Below, piece after piece: positions 1 through 5,483 of a DNA stretch of 6,442 bases. Every line of letters begins with the position of its first letter. Positions within the stretch are counted from its first letter, which is position 1. The DNA is taken from NCBI GenBank assembly GCA_007126415.1, contig SLBH01000119.1, positions 1-6,442 on the forward strand, written 5' to 3'. A program made the translations under genes and the position numbers. The stretch is from Spirochaetales bacterium (GTDB taxonomy: Bacteria; Spirochaetota; Spirochaetia; DSM-27196; SLAA01). The notes under the pieces were generated by a model. The model was not told the DNA's origin. It ran no database searches and worked only from the letters and a program-made list of their open reading frames with translations.

Positions 1-189
1 AAGGCCGGCATTATCGATCCGGCGATGGTCACTCGCTCGGCGCTTCAGAACGCCGCTTCGATCGCAAGCCTGATGCTCACCACCGAATGCGCCATTACCG
101 ATCTTCCGGAAGAGGACGATCAAGGCGGCGGCGCCGGTGCCGGCATGGGAGGCATGGGCGGCATGGGAGGCATGGGCGGCATGATGTAG
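1..189 (+). CDS. groEL: Chaperonin GroEL (Hsp60), C-terminal fragment
   Basis: This is the last 62 codons plus a TAG stop of the large chaperonin subunit; the gene begins left of the window. The visible protein covers the end of the equatorial (ATP-binding) domain, with the highly conserved stretches VTRSALQNAASIASL and MLTTECAITDLP, which match the C-terminus of bacterial GroEL almost residue for residue. It ends in the classic flexible tail, Gly-Gly-Met repeats finishing in Met-Met, which projects into the folding chamber of the 14-mer. GroEL with GroES refolds cytosolic proteins in an ATP-driven cycle. Nothing suggests damage: the frame is intact to the stop, and an intrinsic terminator follows 36 bases later. 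No groES is visible here; it may lie upstream or elsewhere. Identification is near certain, and only the upstream extent is unknown. Confidence 0.97.
   Translation, partial: KAGIIDPAMVTRSALQNAASIASLMLTTECAITDLPEEDDQGGGAGAGMGGMGGMGGMGGMM
142..186 (+). repeat. In-frame 9-base tandem repeat encoding the GroEL Gly-Gly-Met tail
   Basis: Four 9-base units (GGC ATG GGA or GGC ATG GGC, alternating so that the true period is 18 bases) sit at 142-177. A fifth, diverged unit (GGC ATG ATG) sits at 178-186, just before the stop. The repeat encodes the (GGM)n tail typical of GroEL, so it is a protein-level repeat, not a mobile or regulatory element. Copy number in such tracts can vary between strains by slippage. 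Confidence 0.9.
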
Positions 190-225
190 TCGTCCGCCGA
201 CCGCCACCTATACGTAACGGTAATC

Positions 226-255
226 GGGGAAGTCGGCATCGGCTTCCCCTTTTTT
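226..255 (+). terminator. Intrinsic terminator after groEL
   Basis: A near-perfect stem pairs GGGGAAG (226-232) with CTTCCCC (243-249). It is extended inward by a T-G and a C-G pair (233-234 with 241-242) around a six-base loop. Six T residues follow directly (250-255). This is a textbook Rho-independent terminator, placed 36 bases after the groEL stop on the same strand. Stem and T-tract are both read directly; that it ends most groEL transcripts is inference. Confidence 0.9.
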
Positions 256-278
256 GTGTTCTGTGCGAGGATACGACC

Positions 279-569
279 GTGAAGCGAGAGGATTTTGTGT
301 TTACGATCGGGTTTCATGGAAGTGCCGCGATCGTGGACGCCAAGGCGAAACGCAAGTACGGGAAACTCGGAACTATCGAGCTCGCCGATCGCGGGCTGTA
401 CCGGTCGGCTTTTGCCTCGGCGCTGTATGCGGGGTCGGAGGCCGAGTTGGAGCAGTTTATGCAGTTTTACCGTGAGCAAACCGGTAGCGAGATCTCCGGT
501 GTAGACTCCTTCAAGCGCCTGTTTGGAGTAGACGAAGCTCGCGAAGTTAGCAAGACGATAGCCGTGTAG
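279..569 (+). CDS. Conserved-looking small protein of unknown function, 96 aa
   Basis: I do not recognise this gene. It starts at GTG 279, chosen because GAGGA (267-271) sits 7 bases upstream as a good ribosome binding site; the same frame stays open further upstream but there overlaps groEL and its terminator. The 96-residue product is soluble-looking: no signal peptide, no membrane helix, no cysteines. Visible features are a beta-like start (KREDFVFTIGFHG), a segment reading AIVDAKAKRKYGKL, an alanine-rich helix (ELADRGLYRSAFASALYAG), an acidic helix around EAELEQFMQFYREQTG, and a C-terminal stretch SFKRLFGVDEAREVSKTIAV. Amino acid composition and codon use resemble its neighbours, and a real binding site plus clean placement between groEL and yajC argue that it is expressed. 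It could be a lineage-specific regulatory or adaptor protein, but the sequence gives no catalytic motif. Gene reality is fairly sure; function is unknown. Confidence 0.8.
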   Translation: MKREDFVFTIGFHGSAAIVDAKAKRKYGKLGTIELADRGLYRSAFASALYAGSEAELEQFMQFYREQTGSEISGVDSFKRLFGVDEAREVSKTIAV

Positions 570-577
570 CGCCGTTC

Positions 578-600
578 TCCGAGGCTATGAGTTCCTCGGA
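578..600 (+). other. Hairpin after the 96-aa gene, possible weak terminator or mRNA end
   Basis: TCCGAGG (578-584) pairs perfectly with CCTCGGA (594-600) around a nine-base loop, 8 bases after the stop of the small gene. The following bases (CATTTGGTT) lack a proper T-tract, so efficient intrinsic termination is doubtful. It may instead stabilise the 3' end of an upstream message or be incidental. Confidence 0.35.
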
Positions 601-607
601 CATTTGG

Positions 608-637
608 TTGACCAGCGCTCGGCGTGCATGGTACCGT
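608..637 (+). promoter_or_regulatory. Possible sigma70-type promoter for yajC-secD-secF
   Basis: TTGACC (608-613) matches the -35 consensus at five of six positions. After an 18-base gap, TACCGT (632-637) carries the key T, A and final T of a -10 box. It is preceded by TGG (629-631), which gives an extended -10 (TGn). Transcription would begin near 644, leaving a short leader with the yajC binding site at 655-662. The -10 is poor, so this is a suggestion only. Confidence 0.35.
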
Positions 638-669
638 AGCTGAAATCCTGACACGAAGGAAGTTGTACG

Positions 670-1092
670 ATGATAACGCTAATGAACAGCCTCCCGCTGC
701 TCCAGGCTGGAGCAGCAGGTGGACCGGCCTCAATGGCACCTACTCTGGTTACATTCGGGCTTGTGTTTCTCATTTTCTATTTTTTGATCATCCGCCCGCA
801 AAACAAGCGCCAAAAAGAGACCAAGGCTATGCTCGCGGCGCTTCAGAAGGGTGATAAAGTTGTAACGATCGGAGGAATCCGGGGCGTTATTCAGAACCTG
901 AAAGACGAGACCGTCGTGGTAAAGGTAGACACCGATACGCGGCTCGAAGTCTCTCGCTCGGCAGTCTCTTCGGTGCTCGCTAAGGGTAAGGGCGGCGGAA
1001 AGAAAGGCAAAGCCGCGGCCGAGCCCCAGCTCGACGACGACGACTCCGATGACAACGAGGGTTCCGCCGACGGAGAGCGCGCCGCCGAGTAG
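670..1092 (+). CDS. yajC: Sec translocon accessory subunit YajC
   Basis: YajC is the small inner-membrane partner of SecD and SecF in the complex that assists SecYEG during protein export. The 140-residue product has a short Ala/Gly-rich N-terminus, one membrane helix at about residues 23-41 (APTLVTFGLVFLIFYFLI), the family hallmark IRPQNKRQKE at 41-50, and a cytosolic domain with LQKGDKVVTIGGIRGVI (58-74). ATG 670 is chosen because GAAGGAAG (655-662) lies 7 bases upstream; a second ATG at 682 has no comparable site. YajC proteins are usually about 85-110 residues. Here about 35 extra residues follow: a Lys/Gly run (KGKGGGKKGK, 105-114), then a strongly acidic end (LDDDDSDDNEG, 121-131). Gene order yajC-secD-secF is the classic one and supports the call. 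The 31-base gap to secD suggests co-transcription. Confidence 0.94.
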   Translation: MITLMNSLPLLQAGAAGGPASMAPTLVTFGLVFLIFYFLIIRPQNKRQKETKAMLAALQKGDKVVTIGGIRGVIQNLKDETVVVKVDTDTRLEVSRSAVSSVLAKGKGGGKKGKAAAEPQLDDDDSDDNEGSADGERAAE

Positions 1093-1123
1093 GCGGCTTT
1101 CGGCGTCGGCGCCGGGGTAAACA

Positions 1124-2851
1124 ATGAGCAAAAGACTACGCTTTCTAATCATAATCGCCCTGATTGCGGTCAGCGGCGTGTTTCTGTATCCAACGGTGAA
1201 CTGGTACTTCTTCGTCCCGGACGAAGATATCGAGCTCGCCGCCGGGTCACGGTACGAGCTGCGCGAGCATGCTCAGTCGCAAGCGCGTGAAGCGCTGCTC
1301 GAGCTCTCGGAGCTTGCTGAGGAAGATCCGCAAGCCGAGGTGCCCGAAAAATATTCCTACATCAAGGAGTACGCTCGCGAGAACTACCGCCTCGCAGACC
1401 GCGATCTCCCCGAGACCTGGACGGCGCGCGATGTGCTGCTTGGTTTTCGTAGTGAACGGGAAGCGTTTCAGACGATCGAGCGACACCATCGAGAGCGCAT
1501 CGAGCGTCTGAAGGAGATGCGCTCCCGTATCGTGCAACTCGGTCTCGATCTCTCGGGCGGCTTGAGCGTCACGCTCGAGGCCGACGCCGAGAGTCTCGCC
1601 GAACGGCTGGGTGAGGAACCGAGCCAAGAGCAGTTGTCGGAAGCGGTAGATCTCGCGATCGGCATTCTCTCAAGCCGCATCGATCAGTTCGGTGTAACCG
1701 AGCCTTCGATTCGTAAACAGGATCAAACCCGCATCTCGATCGAGATCCCAGGGGACGACGACCCCGAGCGCGTCAACGCGTTCCTTCGCGGGCGCGGAAG
1801 CTTGAACTTTCACATTGTCGACGACGAGGTCACCGAGCAGTTGATCGAGTATCAACGCAACAATCCCGACTGGGATCCCGAGACCGACGAGATCCCGGAT
1901 TTTGTACCCGCAGGCACCAAGGTGAGCGCTTACGTCACCCAAGACGAGTACAATATCGATCGTGTCGTTCGCTATATCGCGATCAAGGAAGACGTCTCGG
2001 AAGACGGGCTGCCGGGACAGCATCTCACCGAAGCGCAGGTGGGCCGCGATCAGCTTACGAATCAACCGGTTGTCAACTTCATGCTCGACCGAGCCGGCGC
2101 CGACGCTTTTGCGCGCTTAACGCGCGACAACGTCGGAAGCAGTATGGCGATCGTGATGGACGGCGAGGTTCGCGCGTATGCCACCATCCAAGAAGAGATC
2201 CCCACCGGGCAGGTGCGCATGAGCGGTTTCTCTCAGGAAGAGGCGCGCGATATCGCGACCGTGTTGCGCACCGCAGCGCTGCCGGTAGATCTGGTGGTCT
2301 TGAATCAGCAAAGCATCGGCGCCTCGCTTGGAGCCGAGACCATCCGCGCCGGATTATACGCGATCGCGGTTGGGATGGCTCTTGTGGTGCTGTTCATGCC
2401 TGCCTACTACAAAGGCGCGGGCTTGATCGCCGATCTGGTGTTGCTGCTGAACTTGTTTTTCATTATCTCGATCTTGTCGGTGTTCAATCTGACACTTACG
2501 TTGACCAGTATAGCCGGTATCATTCTCACCGTCGGTATGGCGGTGGACGCCAACGTCATCATTTTCGAACGCATCAAGGAAGAGTATAGACTCGGGAAGA
2601 GCTCGCAAGCCGCGGTAACGGCAGGGTTCAACAAGGCGTTCTGGGCGATCATGGACGCAAACATCACCACGTTTATCGCCGCGATCTTTCTCTCGCAGCT
2701 CGGGACCGGCCCGGTGCAGGGGTTTGCGGTGACGCTCGCGGTTGGTATCGTTTGCTCAATGTTCACCGCGCTGTTCGTCTCGCGTTTGATTTTCGATTTT
2801 GCGGCTGAAGCGCTTGGGCGACGTAAGCTGAGTATTGGCTGGGGGCTTTGA
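1124..2851 (+). CDS. secD: Protein translocase subunit SecD
   Basis: SecD is an RND-fold membrane protein that, with SecF, uses the proton gradient to pull exported proteins through SecYEG. The product is 575 residues, a usual length. It has one N-terminal helix (about 6-29) and a large periplasmic region starting with a Glu/Arg-rich, probably helical stretch (35-135). The P1 motif LGLDLSGG (139-146) follows, then SRIDQFGVTEP (184-194), and the periplasmic head ends near ALPVDL (385-390). Five C-terminal helices span about 405-560. Family signatures there are QQSIGASLGAETI (395-407), VGMAVDANVIIFERIKEE (470-487, with the Asp at 475 expected in proton transfer), DANITTF (511-517) and GPVQGFAVTLAVGI (529-542). 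Start ATG 1124 has GGGG (1114-1117) 6 bases upstream. The P1 motif has Ser where Arg is common. The stop overlaps the secF start by one base, so translation is probably coupled. Confidence 0.97.
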   Translation: MSKRLRFLIIIALIAVSGVFLYPTVNWYFFVPDEDIELAAGSRYELREHAQSQAREALLELSELAEEDPQAEVPEKYSYIKEYARENYRLADRDLPETWTARDVLLGFRSEREAFQTIERHHRERIERLKEMRSRIVQLGLDLSGGLSVTLEADAESLAERLGEEPSQEQLSEAVDLAIGILSSRIDQFGVTEPSIRKQDQTRISIEIPGDDDPERVNAFLRGRGSLNFHIVDDEVTEQLIEYQRNNPDWDPETDEIPDFVPAGTKVSAYVTQDEYNIDRVVRYIAIKEDVSEDGLPGQHLTEAQVGRDQLTNQPVVNFMLDRAGADAFARLTRDNVGSSMAIVMDGEVRAYATIQEEIPTGQVRMSGFSQEEARDIATVLRTAALPVDLVVLNQQSIGASLGAETIRAGLYAIAVGMALVVLFMPAYYKGAGLIADLVLLLNLFFIISILSVFNLTLTLTSIAGIILTVGMAVDANVIIFERIKEEYRLGKSSQAAVTAGFNKAFWAIMDANITTFIAAIFLSQLGTGPVQGFAVTLAVGIVCSMFTALFVSRLIFDFAAEALGRRKLSIGWGL

Positions 2852-3993
2852 TGAAGCGCATCTTTGAGTTTACGAAATATCGATTCATAGCCTTGGGGAT
2901 CTCGGCGGTGCTCATCCTCGGCGGGATAGCCGCTACCGTGACGCAAGGCGGGTTTAACCTCGGCATTGATTTCCAGGCGGGCCTCGACCAGCGCGTGGAG
3001 ATTTCCGGTGCTGCCGACGAGGCGGATGTAGCCGGCGTGCGTGCTGCATTGTCCGAGGTGGAGCAGGAAGGTCTACAGGTGCAGTCGGTGGGACCGGCCG
3101 ACGAACAACAGTTCTCGGTAAGGGTGCGCGATCGCGGCGAGATCGAGAATTTCCCCGATGTCATGGCCGGCCGTGTGATCGGGTTGCTCGAGGCCGAGTT
3201 CGGCGAAGGAACGGTCGATGAGCTCGAGCGTTCCTACGTCGGCGCGCGCTTCACCGAGGACCTCGCCGGGCAAGCCGGGTTCGTGGTGTTCTTCGCGGTC
3301 GTACTGATCTTGGCGTATATCTGGCTGCGGTTCCAACTCGGCTACGCGTTATCCGCAATCTCGGCGCTCGTGCACGACGTAACGTTTATGCTGGTGTTTA
3401 TCGGCAGTCTGCAGATTGAGGTGCAAACCGCTACAATCGCCGCAGTGCTCACGATTATCGGGTACTCGCTGAACGATACCATCGTGATCTTCGACCGCGT
3501 TCGTGAGAACACCACACTGATGCGCGACGCGAGTTACGAGCAGATTATCAACTCCAGTATCAGCCAGAGCATGAGCCGCACCGTGATCACCTCGGTCACG
3601 ACATTGCTCGCGGTTACCGCAATCTTTATATTCGCGACAGGGGCGATCCAAGACTTCGCGCTTAACCTGATGGTCGGCGTAGTGGTCGGTACGTACTCTT
3701 CGGTCTTCGTTGCTTCGCCGGCGTTGCTTGGGTGGAAGCGTCGCGCCGACGCGCGCCGCGCCGCCAAAGAGGGTCGTGCTCGTCGTGGCGAAGGCTCTCG
3801 TCAGGTCGTTGAGCGCGCCAAACCGGCGCTCGAGGGCGCCTCCGGCGGCGGGAATAGCTCCGGCGAAGTGGCCTCGGCCTCGGGTGCCGCGCGGGCTGAT
3901 GTTGACGCAGTGAAGCGTGAAATCAGTCAGAAGAAACAACCGGCTGCCGCCGGAAAGCAGCAGCCGCGCTCAAAGCGTAAGAAGAAGAAGTAG
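2851..3993 (+). CDS. secF: Protein translocase subunit SecF with long basic C-terminal tail
   Basis: SecF pairs with SecD in the proton-driven export motor of the inner membrane. ATG 2851 is taken as the start: it overlaps the secD stop as TGATG and has GGGGG (2841-2845) 5 bases upstream. The TTG just before it is less likely. The 380-residue product has a first helix (about 12-31), the motif FNLGIDFQAG (35-44), and a periplasmic P4 domain (about 45-135). Five helices at about 140-295 follow, with YSLNDTIVIFDRVREN (205-220, catalytic-type Asp 209) and SISQSMSRTVITSVTTLLAV (236-255). Typical SecF ends near residue 300. Here roughly 80 further residues follow: an Arg/Ala-rich segment (297-325), a Gly/Ser linker (328-347) and a lysine-rich end (RSKRKKKK). 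The usual G-G after GIDF is A-G. The tail should be cytosolic by topology. Confidence 0.96.
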   Translation: MKRIFEFTKYRFIALGISAVLILGGIAATVTQGGFNLGIDFQAGLDQRVEISGAADEADVAGVRAALSEVEQEGLQVQSVGPADEQQFSVRVRDRGEIENFPDVMAGRVIGLLEAEFGEGTVDELERSYVGARFTEDLAGQAGFVVFFAVVLILAYIWLRFQLGYALSAISALVHDVTFMLVFIGSLQIEVQTATIAAVLTIIGYSLNDTIVIFDRVRENTTLMRDASYEQIINSSISQSMSRTVITSVTTLLAVTAIFIFATGAIQDFALNLMVGVVVGTYSSVFVASPALLGWKRRADARRAAKEGRARRGEGSRQVVERAKPALEGASGGGNSSGEVASASGAARADVDAVKREISQKKQPAAAGKQQPRSKRKKKK

Positions 3994-4032
3994 CCCCGCC
4001 GGGGGCGTCTCCCTGCCCGGGGGGCGTCTTTT
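3993..4032 (+). terminator. GC-rich terminator after secF, possibly working both ways
   Basis: Bases 3993-4003 pair with 4016-4025: GCCCC with GGGGC, then, past a bulged G at 3998, CCGGG with CCCGG. This gives ten G-C pairs around a 12-base loop. GTCTTTT follows at 4026-4032, giving a short T-tract for the plus strand. On the opposite strand, the bases beyond the stem read TACTTCTTCTTCTT (complement of the secF lysine codons), which is T-rich enough that the hairpin may also end the converging HD-hydrolase transcript. Other foldings of this G/C-rich stretch exist. Confidence 0.6.
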
Positions 4033-4057
4033 GGGGCGTAGGTAGCGTACCCGGGCG

Positions 4058-4642
4058 TCACGAGCTCGGGCTGCCCTGGAGCCCAAGCTCGTTCGCCGCC
4101 TCGCGCATCCCTAAGATCGTGTGCCGAATTACTTCGCTCAGCTCCATCTCAAGCATCTCGGCACCGCTTTCAATCACACCGCGGTCGACGCCGGCTGCGA
4201 ACCCCTTCTGATTCCATTTCTTTTTGACGGATTTCGGTTCGGTGTCTAAAATGCTCTTCGACGGGCGCATCAACACGGTTGCGGTTACAAGGCCGGTGAG
4301 CTCGTCGATGGTATAGAGCACCTTCTCCATGCGATGCTCAGGTTTGACCTCTGTCACTATTCCGTATCCATGGCTCAACACCGCGCGAATATACTCAGCC
4401 GGCCACCCCGCCTCGGTAAGAACGCGCTCGGTCACGACACAGTGCTGCTCGGGGTACTGCTCCCAGTCGAGATCATGCACAAGGCCGATTACACCCCATT
4501 TTTCCTCATCCTCGCCGAAAAGCCGAGCGAAATGGCGCATCACCGCCTCAACCGCGAGGGCGTGTTTGATGAGGCTGTCGGTCTTGGTGTAACTCGTTAA
4601 TAGTTCGTAGGCTTGCTCACGGGTGGGTGCGTCGGTGGTCAT
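4058..4642 (-). CDS. HD-superfamily metal-dependent hydrolase (COG2316-like)
   Basis: The 194-residue product is a compact HD-domain protein of the small predicted-hydrolase type; enzymes with this fold are mostly phosphohydrolases, with metal bound by His and Asp. Visible ligands are His27 (LIKHALAVE), the His56-Asp57 doublet (LVHDLDWEQYPEQH), His91 (VLSHGYG) and Asp113 (YTIDELTGL). The spacing and the IDELTGL segment fit this family well. Later comes the conserved-looking basic stretch PKSVKKKWNQKGFAAGVDR (136-154). The start is placed at the ATG reading leftward from 4642, because GAGGAGAG (4658-4651) lies 8 bases before it. A GTG at 4696 would add 18 unconvincing residues. It lies 69 bases after the methyltransferase gene on the same strand, so the two are probably co-transcribed. 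The true substrate is unknown; a nucleotide or nucleotide derivative is only a guess. Confidence 0.88.
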   Translation of the reverse strand: MTTDAPTREQAYELLTSYTKTDSLIKHALAVEAVMRHFARLFGEDEEKWGVIGLVHDLDWEQYPEQHCVVTERVLTEAGWPAEYIRAVLSHGYGIVTEVKPEHRMEKVLYTIDELTGLVTATVLMRPSKSILDTEPKSVKKKWNQKGFAAGVDRGVIESGAEMLEMELSEVIRHTILGMREAANELGLQGSPSS

Positions 4643-4679
4643 GGCAACTGCTCTCCTCGTGTACTGTGATTGGTGTGAA

Positions 4680-4710
4680 GTGTCGCGATACGACACCGCG
4701 CCAGTATCGC
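4680..4710 (-). other. Two overlapping, competing inverted repeats between methyltransferase and HD hydrolase genes
   Basis: GTGTCG (4680-4685) and CGACAC (4691-4696) form a 6-bp stem with a 5-base loop. GCGATAC (4685-4691) and GTATCGC (4704-4710) form a 7-bp stem with a 12-base loop. The two share bases 4685 and 4691-4696, so both cannot form at once. In the leftward transcript they come right after the methyltransferase stop (4712) and before the hydrolase binding site (4658-4651). No T-tract follows, so a terminator is unlikely. Confidence 0.45.
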
Positions 4711-4711
4711 C

Positions 4712-5356
4712 TTAAGCGGTGGGGCCGTTCAAGAGCGACACCGAGACGCCGTCGCGCAACGGTAGCAACAGCGTCGTGTAACGCGAGTCTCCGGCGAGTA
4801 GCTCGTTATACCGCCTGACTCCCGCAGTTGCGCTGTCGGCCTGTTCGGGGTCGGCTACGCGGCCGCCCCACAGAGTGTTGTCGGTAATGAGAAGACCGTC
4901 GGGGCGGAGCAACTTTGCGGCCGCATCGGGCACAAACGGATACTCCTCCTTGTCGATGTCGTTGAACACGATATCGAACGCGCCTTTCAGGCTGGTTACC
5001 AACTCGAGGGCGTCGCCAACGCGGAACTCAATTCGATCCTCGAGCCGCGCACGCGATAGAAACTGCTGGGCGCGAGCACGGTTCTCGCGATCGGTGTCGG
5101 TGAGCACCACGCGTCCGGCGGGGCCTACCGCGTGAGCGAAAAATAGCGCCGAGTAGCCGAACCCGGAGCCGAGTTCCAGCACGCGCTTGGCGCGCATGCT
5201 TCGCGCGAGGATGTACAGAAGCGAGCCGAGTTGGGGGCCGACGATCGGAAAAGCGAGGCTTTCGGCGAGTTCTTCCATCTCGATCGCGATTGGGTCACGC
5301 TTTGCTTCGAGATCCTCGAGGTACTGCTGGATGCGCTCGTCGAGAATTGGTATCAT
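4712..5356 (-). CDS. Class I SAM-dependent O-methyltransferase (COG4122, Methyltransf_3 type)
   Basis: The 214-residue product matches the catechol-O-methyltransferase-like family, which uses S-adenosylmethionine and a divalent metal. The start region (IPILDERIQQYLEDL) and VGPQLGSLLYILARSM (39-54) precede SAM motif I, VLELGSGFGYSALFFA (59-74). Asp87 (VVLTDTD) is placed to bind the SAM ribose, and VGDALEL (113-119) contacts the adenine side. Metal-site residues are Asp133 in FNDIDKEEY and Asp159-Asn160 in TDNTLWGGRV. Members include small-molecule O-methyltransferases and the tRNA wobble-uridine enzyme TrmR (YrrM); the sequence alone does not choose between them. The family commonly has FIDADK where this has FNDIDK. 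The start is well supported: GGAGGAA (5367-5361) lies 4 bases before ATG. A sigma70-like promoter sits just upstream. It is probably the first gene of a two-gene unit with the HD hydrolase. Confidence 0.92.
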   Translation of the reverse strand: MIPILDERIQQYLEDLEAKRDPIAIEMEELAESLAFPIVGPQLGSLLYILARSMRAKRVLELGSGFGYSALFFAHAVGPAGRVVLTDTDRENRARAQQFLSRARLEDRIEFRVGDALELVTSLKGAFDIVFNDIDKEEYPFVPDAAAKLLRPDGLLITDNTLWGGRVADPEQADSATAGVRRYNELLAGDSRYTTLLLPLRDGVSVSLLNGPTA

Positions 5357-5376
5357 GAGCTTCCTCCGTGCCGCTG

Positions 5377-5405
5377 AATATACAATGCCCGCAGCGCTCG
5401 GTCCA
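5377..5405 (-). promoter_or_regulatory. Probable sigma70 promoter for the methyltransferase-HD hydrolase unit
   Basis: Read leftward, TGGACC (5405-5400) matches four of six -35 bases and TATATT (5382-5377) matches five of six -10 bases, with an ideal 17-base gap. Transcription would begin near 5370, just before the binding site GGAGGAA (5367-5361), giving a very short leader to the ATG at 5356. Confidence 0.5.
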
Positions 5406-5409
5406 GGAG

Positions 5410-5438
5410 TTTACCCGCCGTAGGGTGAACGGTATTAG
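5410..5438 (+). promoter_or_regulatory. Possible divergent promoter for the nitroreductase-hydrolase unit
   Basis: TTTACC (5410-5415) matches four of six -35 bases and TATTAG (5433-5438) four of six -10 bases, with a 17-base gap. The start of transcription would fall near 5445, downstream of the GTG at 5442. That would favour the later GTG at 5484 as translation start. The boxes are individually weak; the geometry is what makes it plausible. Confidence 0.35.
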
Positions 5439-5483
5439 AGCGTGGCCGGCGGCACGGCAACCGTAACTCAGTCTGAGGTCTAT

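Noticed and set aside
142..186. Short tandem repeat that could be taken for a mobile or CRISPR-like repeat
   Set aside because: It is in frame, has no spacers, and encodes the standard GroEL Gly-Gly-Met tail.
87..278. Upstream extension of the small gene frame into groEL
   Set aside because: The extension would be an Arg/His/Gly low-complexity peptide read out of frame from the groEL repeat and through the terminator stem. The binding site at 267-271 points to GTG 279.
120..479. Minus-strand frame across the groEL end and the small gene
   Set aside because: Its end is a Pro/Met run that is just the reverse of the GroEL glycine-methionine repeat, and it crosses a strong terminator. It is not a plausible gene.
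1101..1114. Five-bp hairpin overlapping the secD ribosome binding site
   Set aside because: Very short and made only of G/C pairs in a G/C-rich gap; such stems are expected by chance, and no alternative pairing or ligand-type leader is seen.
2407..2946. Open frame of 179 codons on the minus strand opposite secD
   Set aside because: It is the shadow of secD codon bias in a GC-rich gene. The predicted protein has no domain look and no convincing binding site, while the plus strand is clearly SecD.
3349..3939. Open frame of 196 codons on the minus strand opposite secF
   Set aside because: Low-complexity Arg/His-rich product with no recognisable motif, lying fully within well-supported secF coding sequence.
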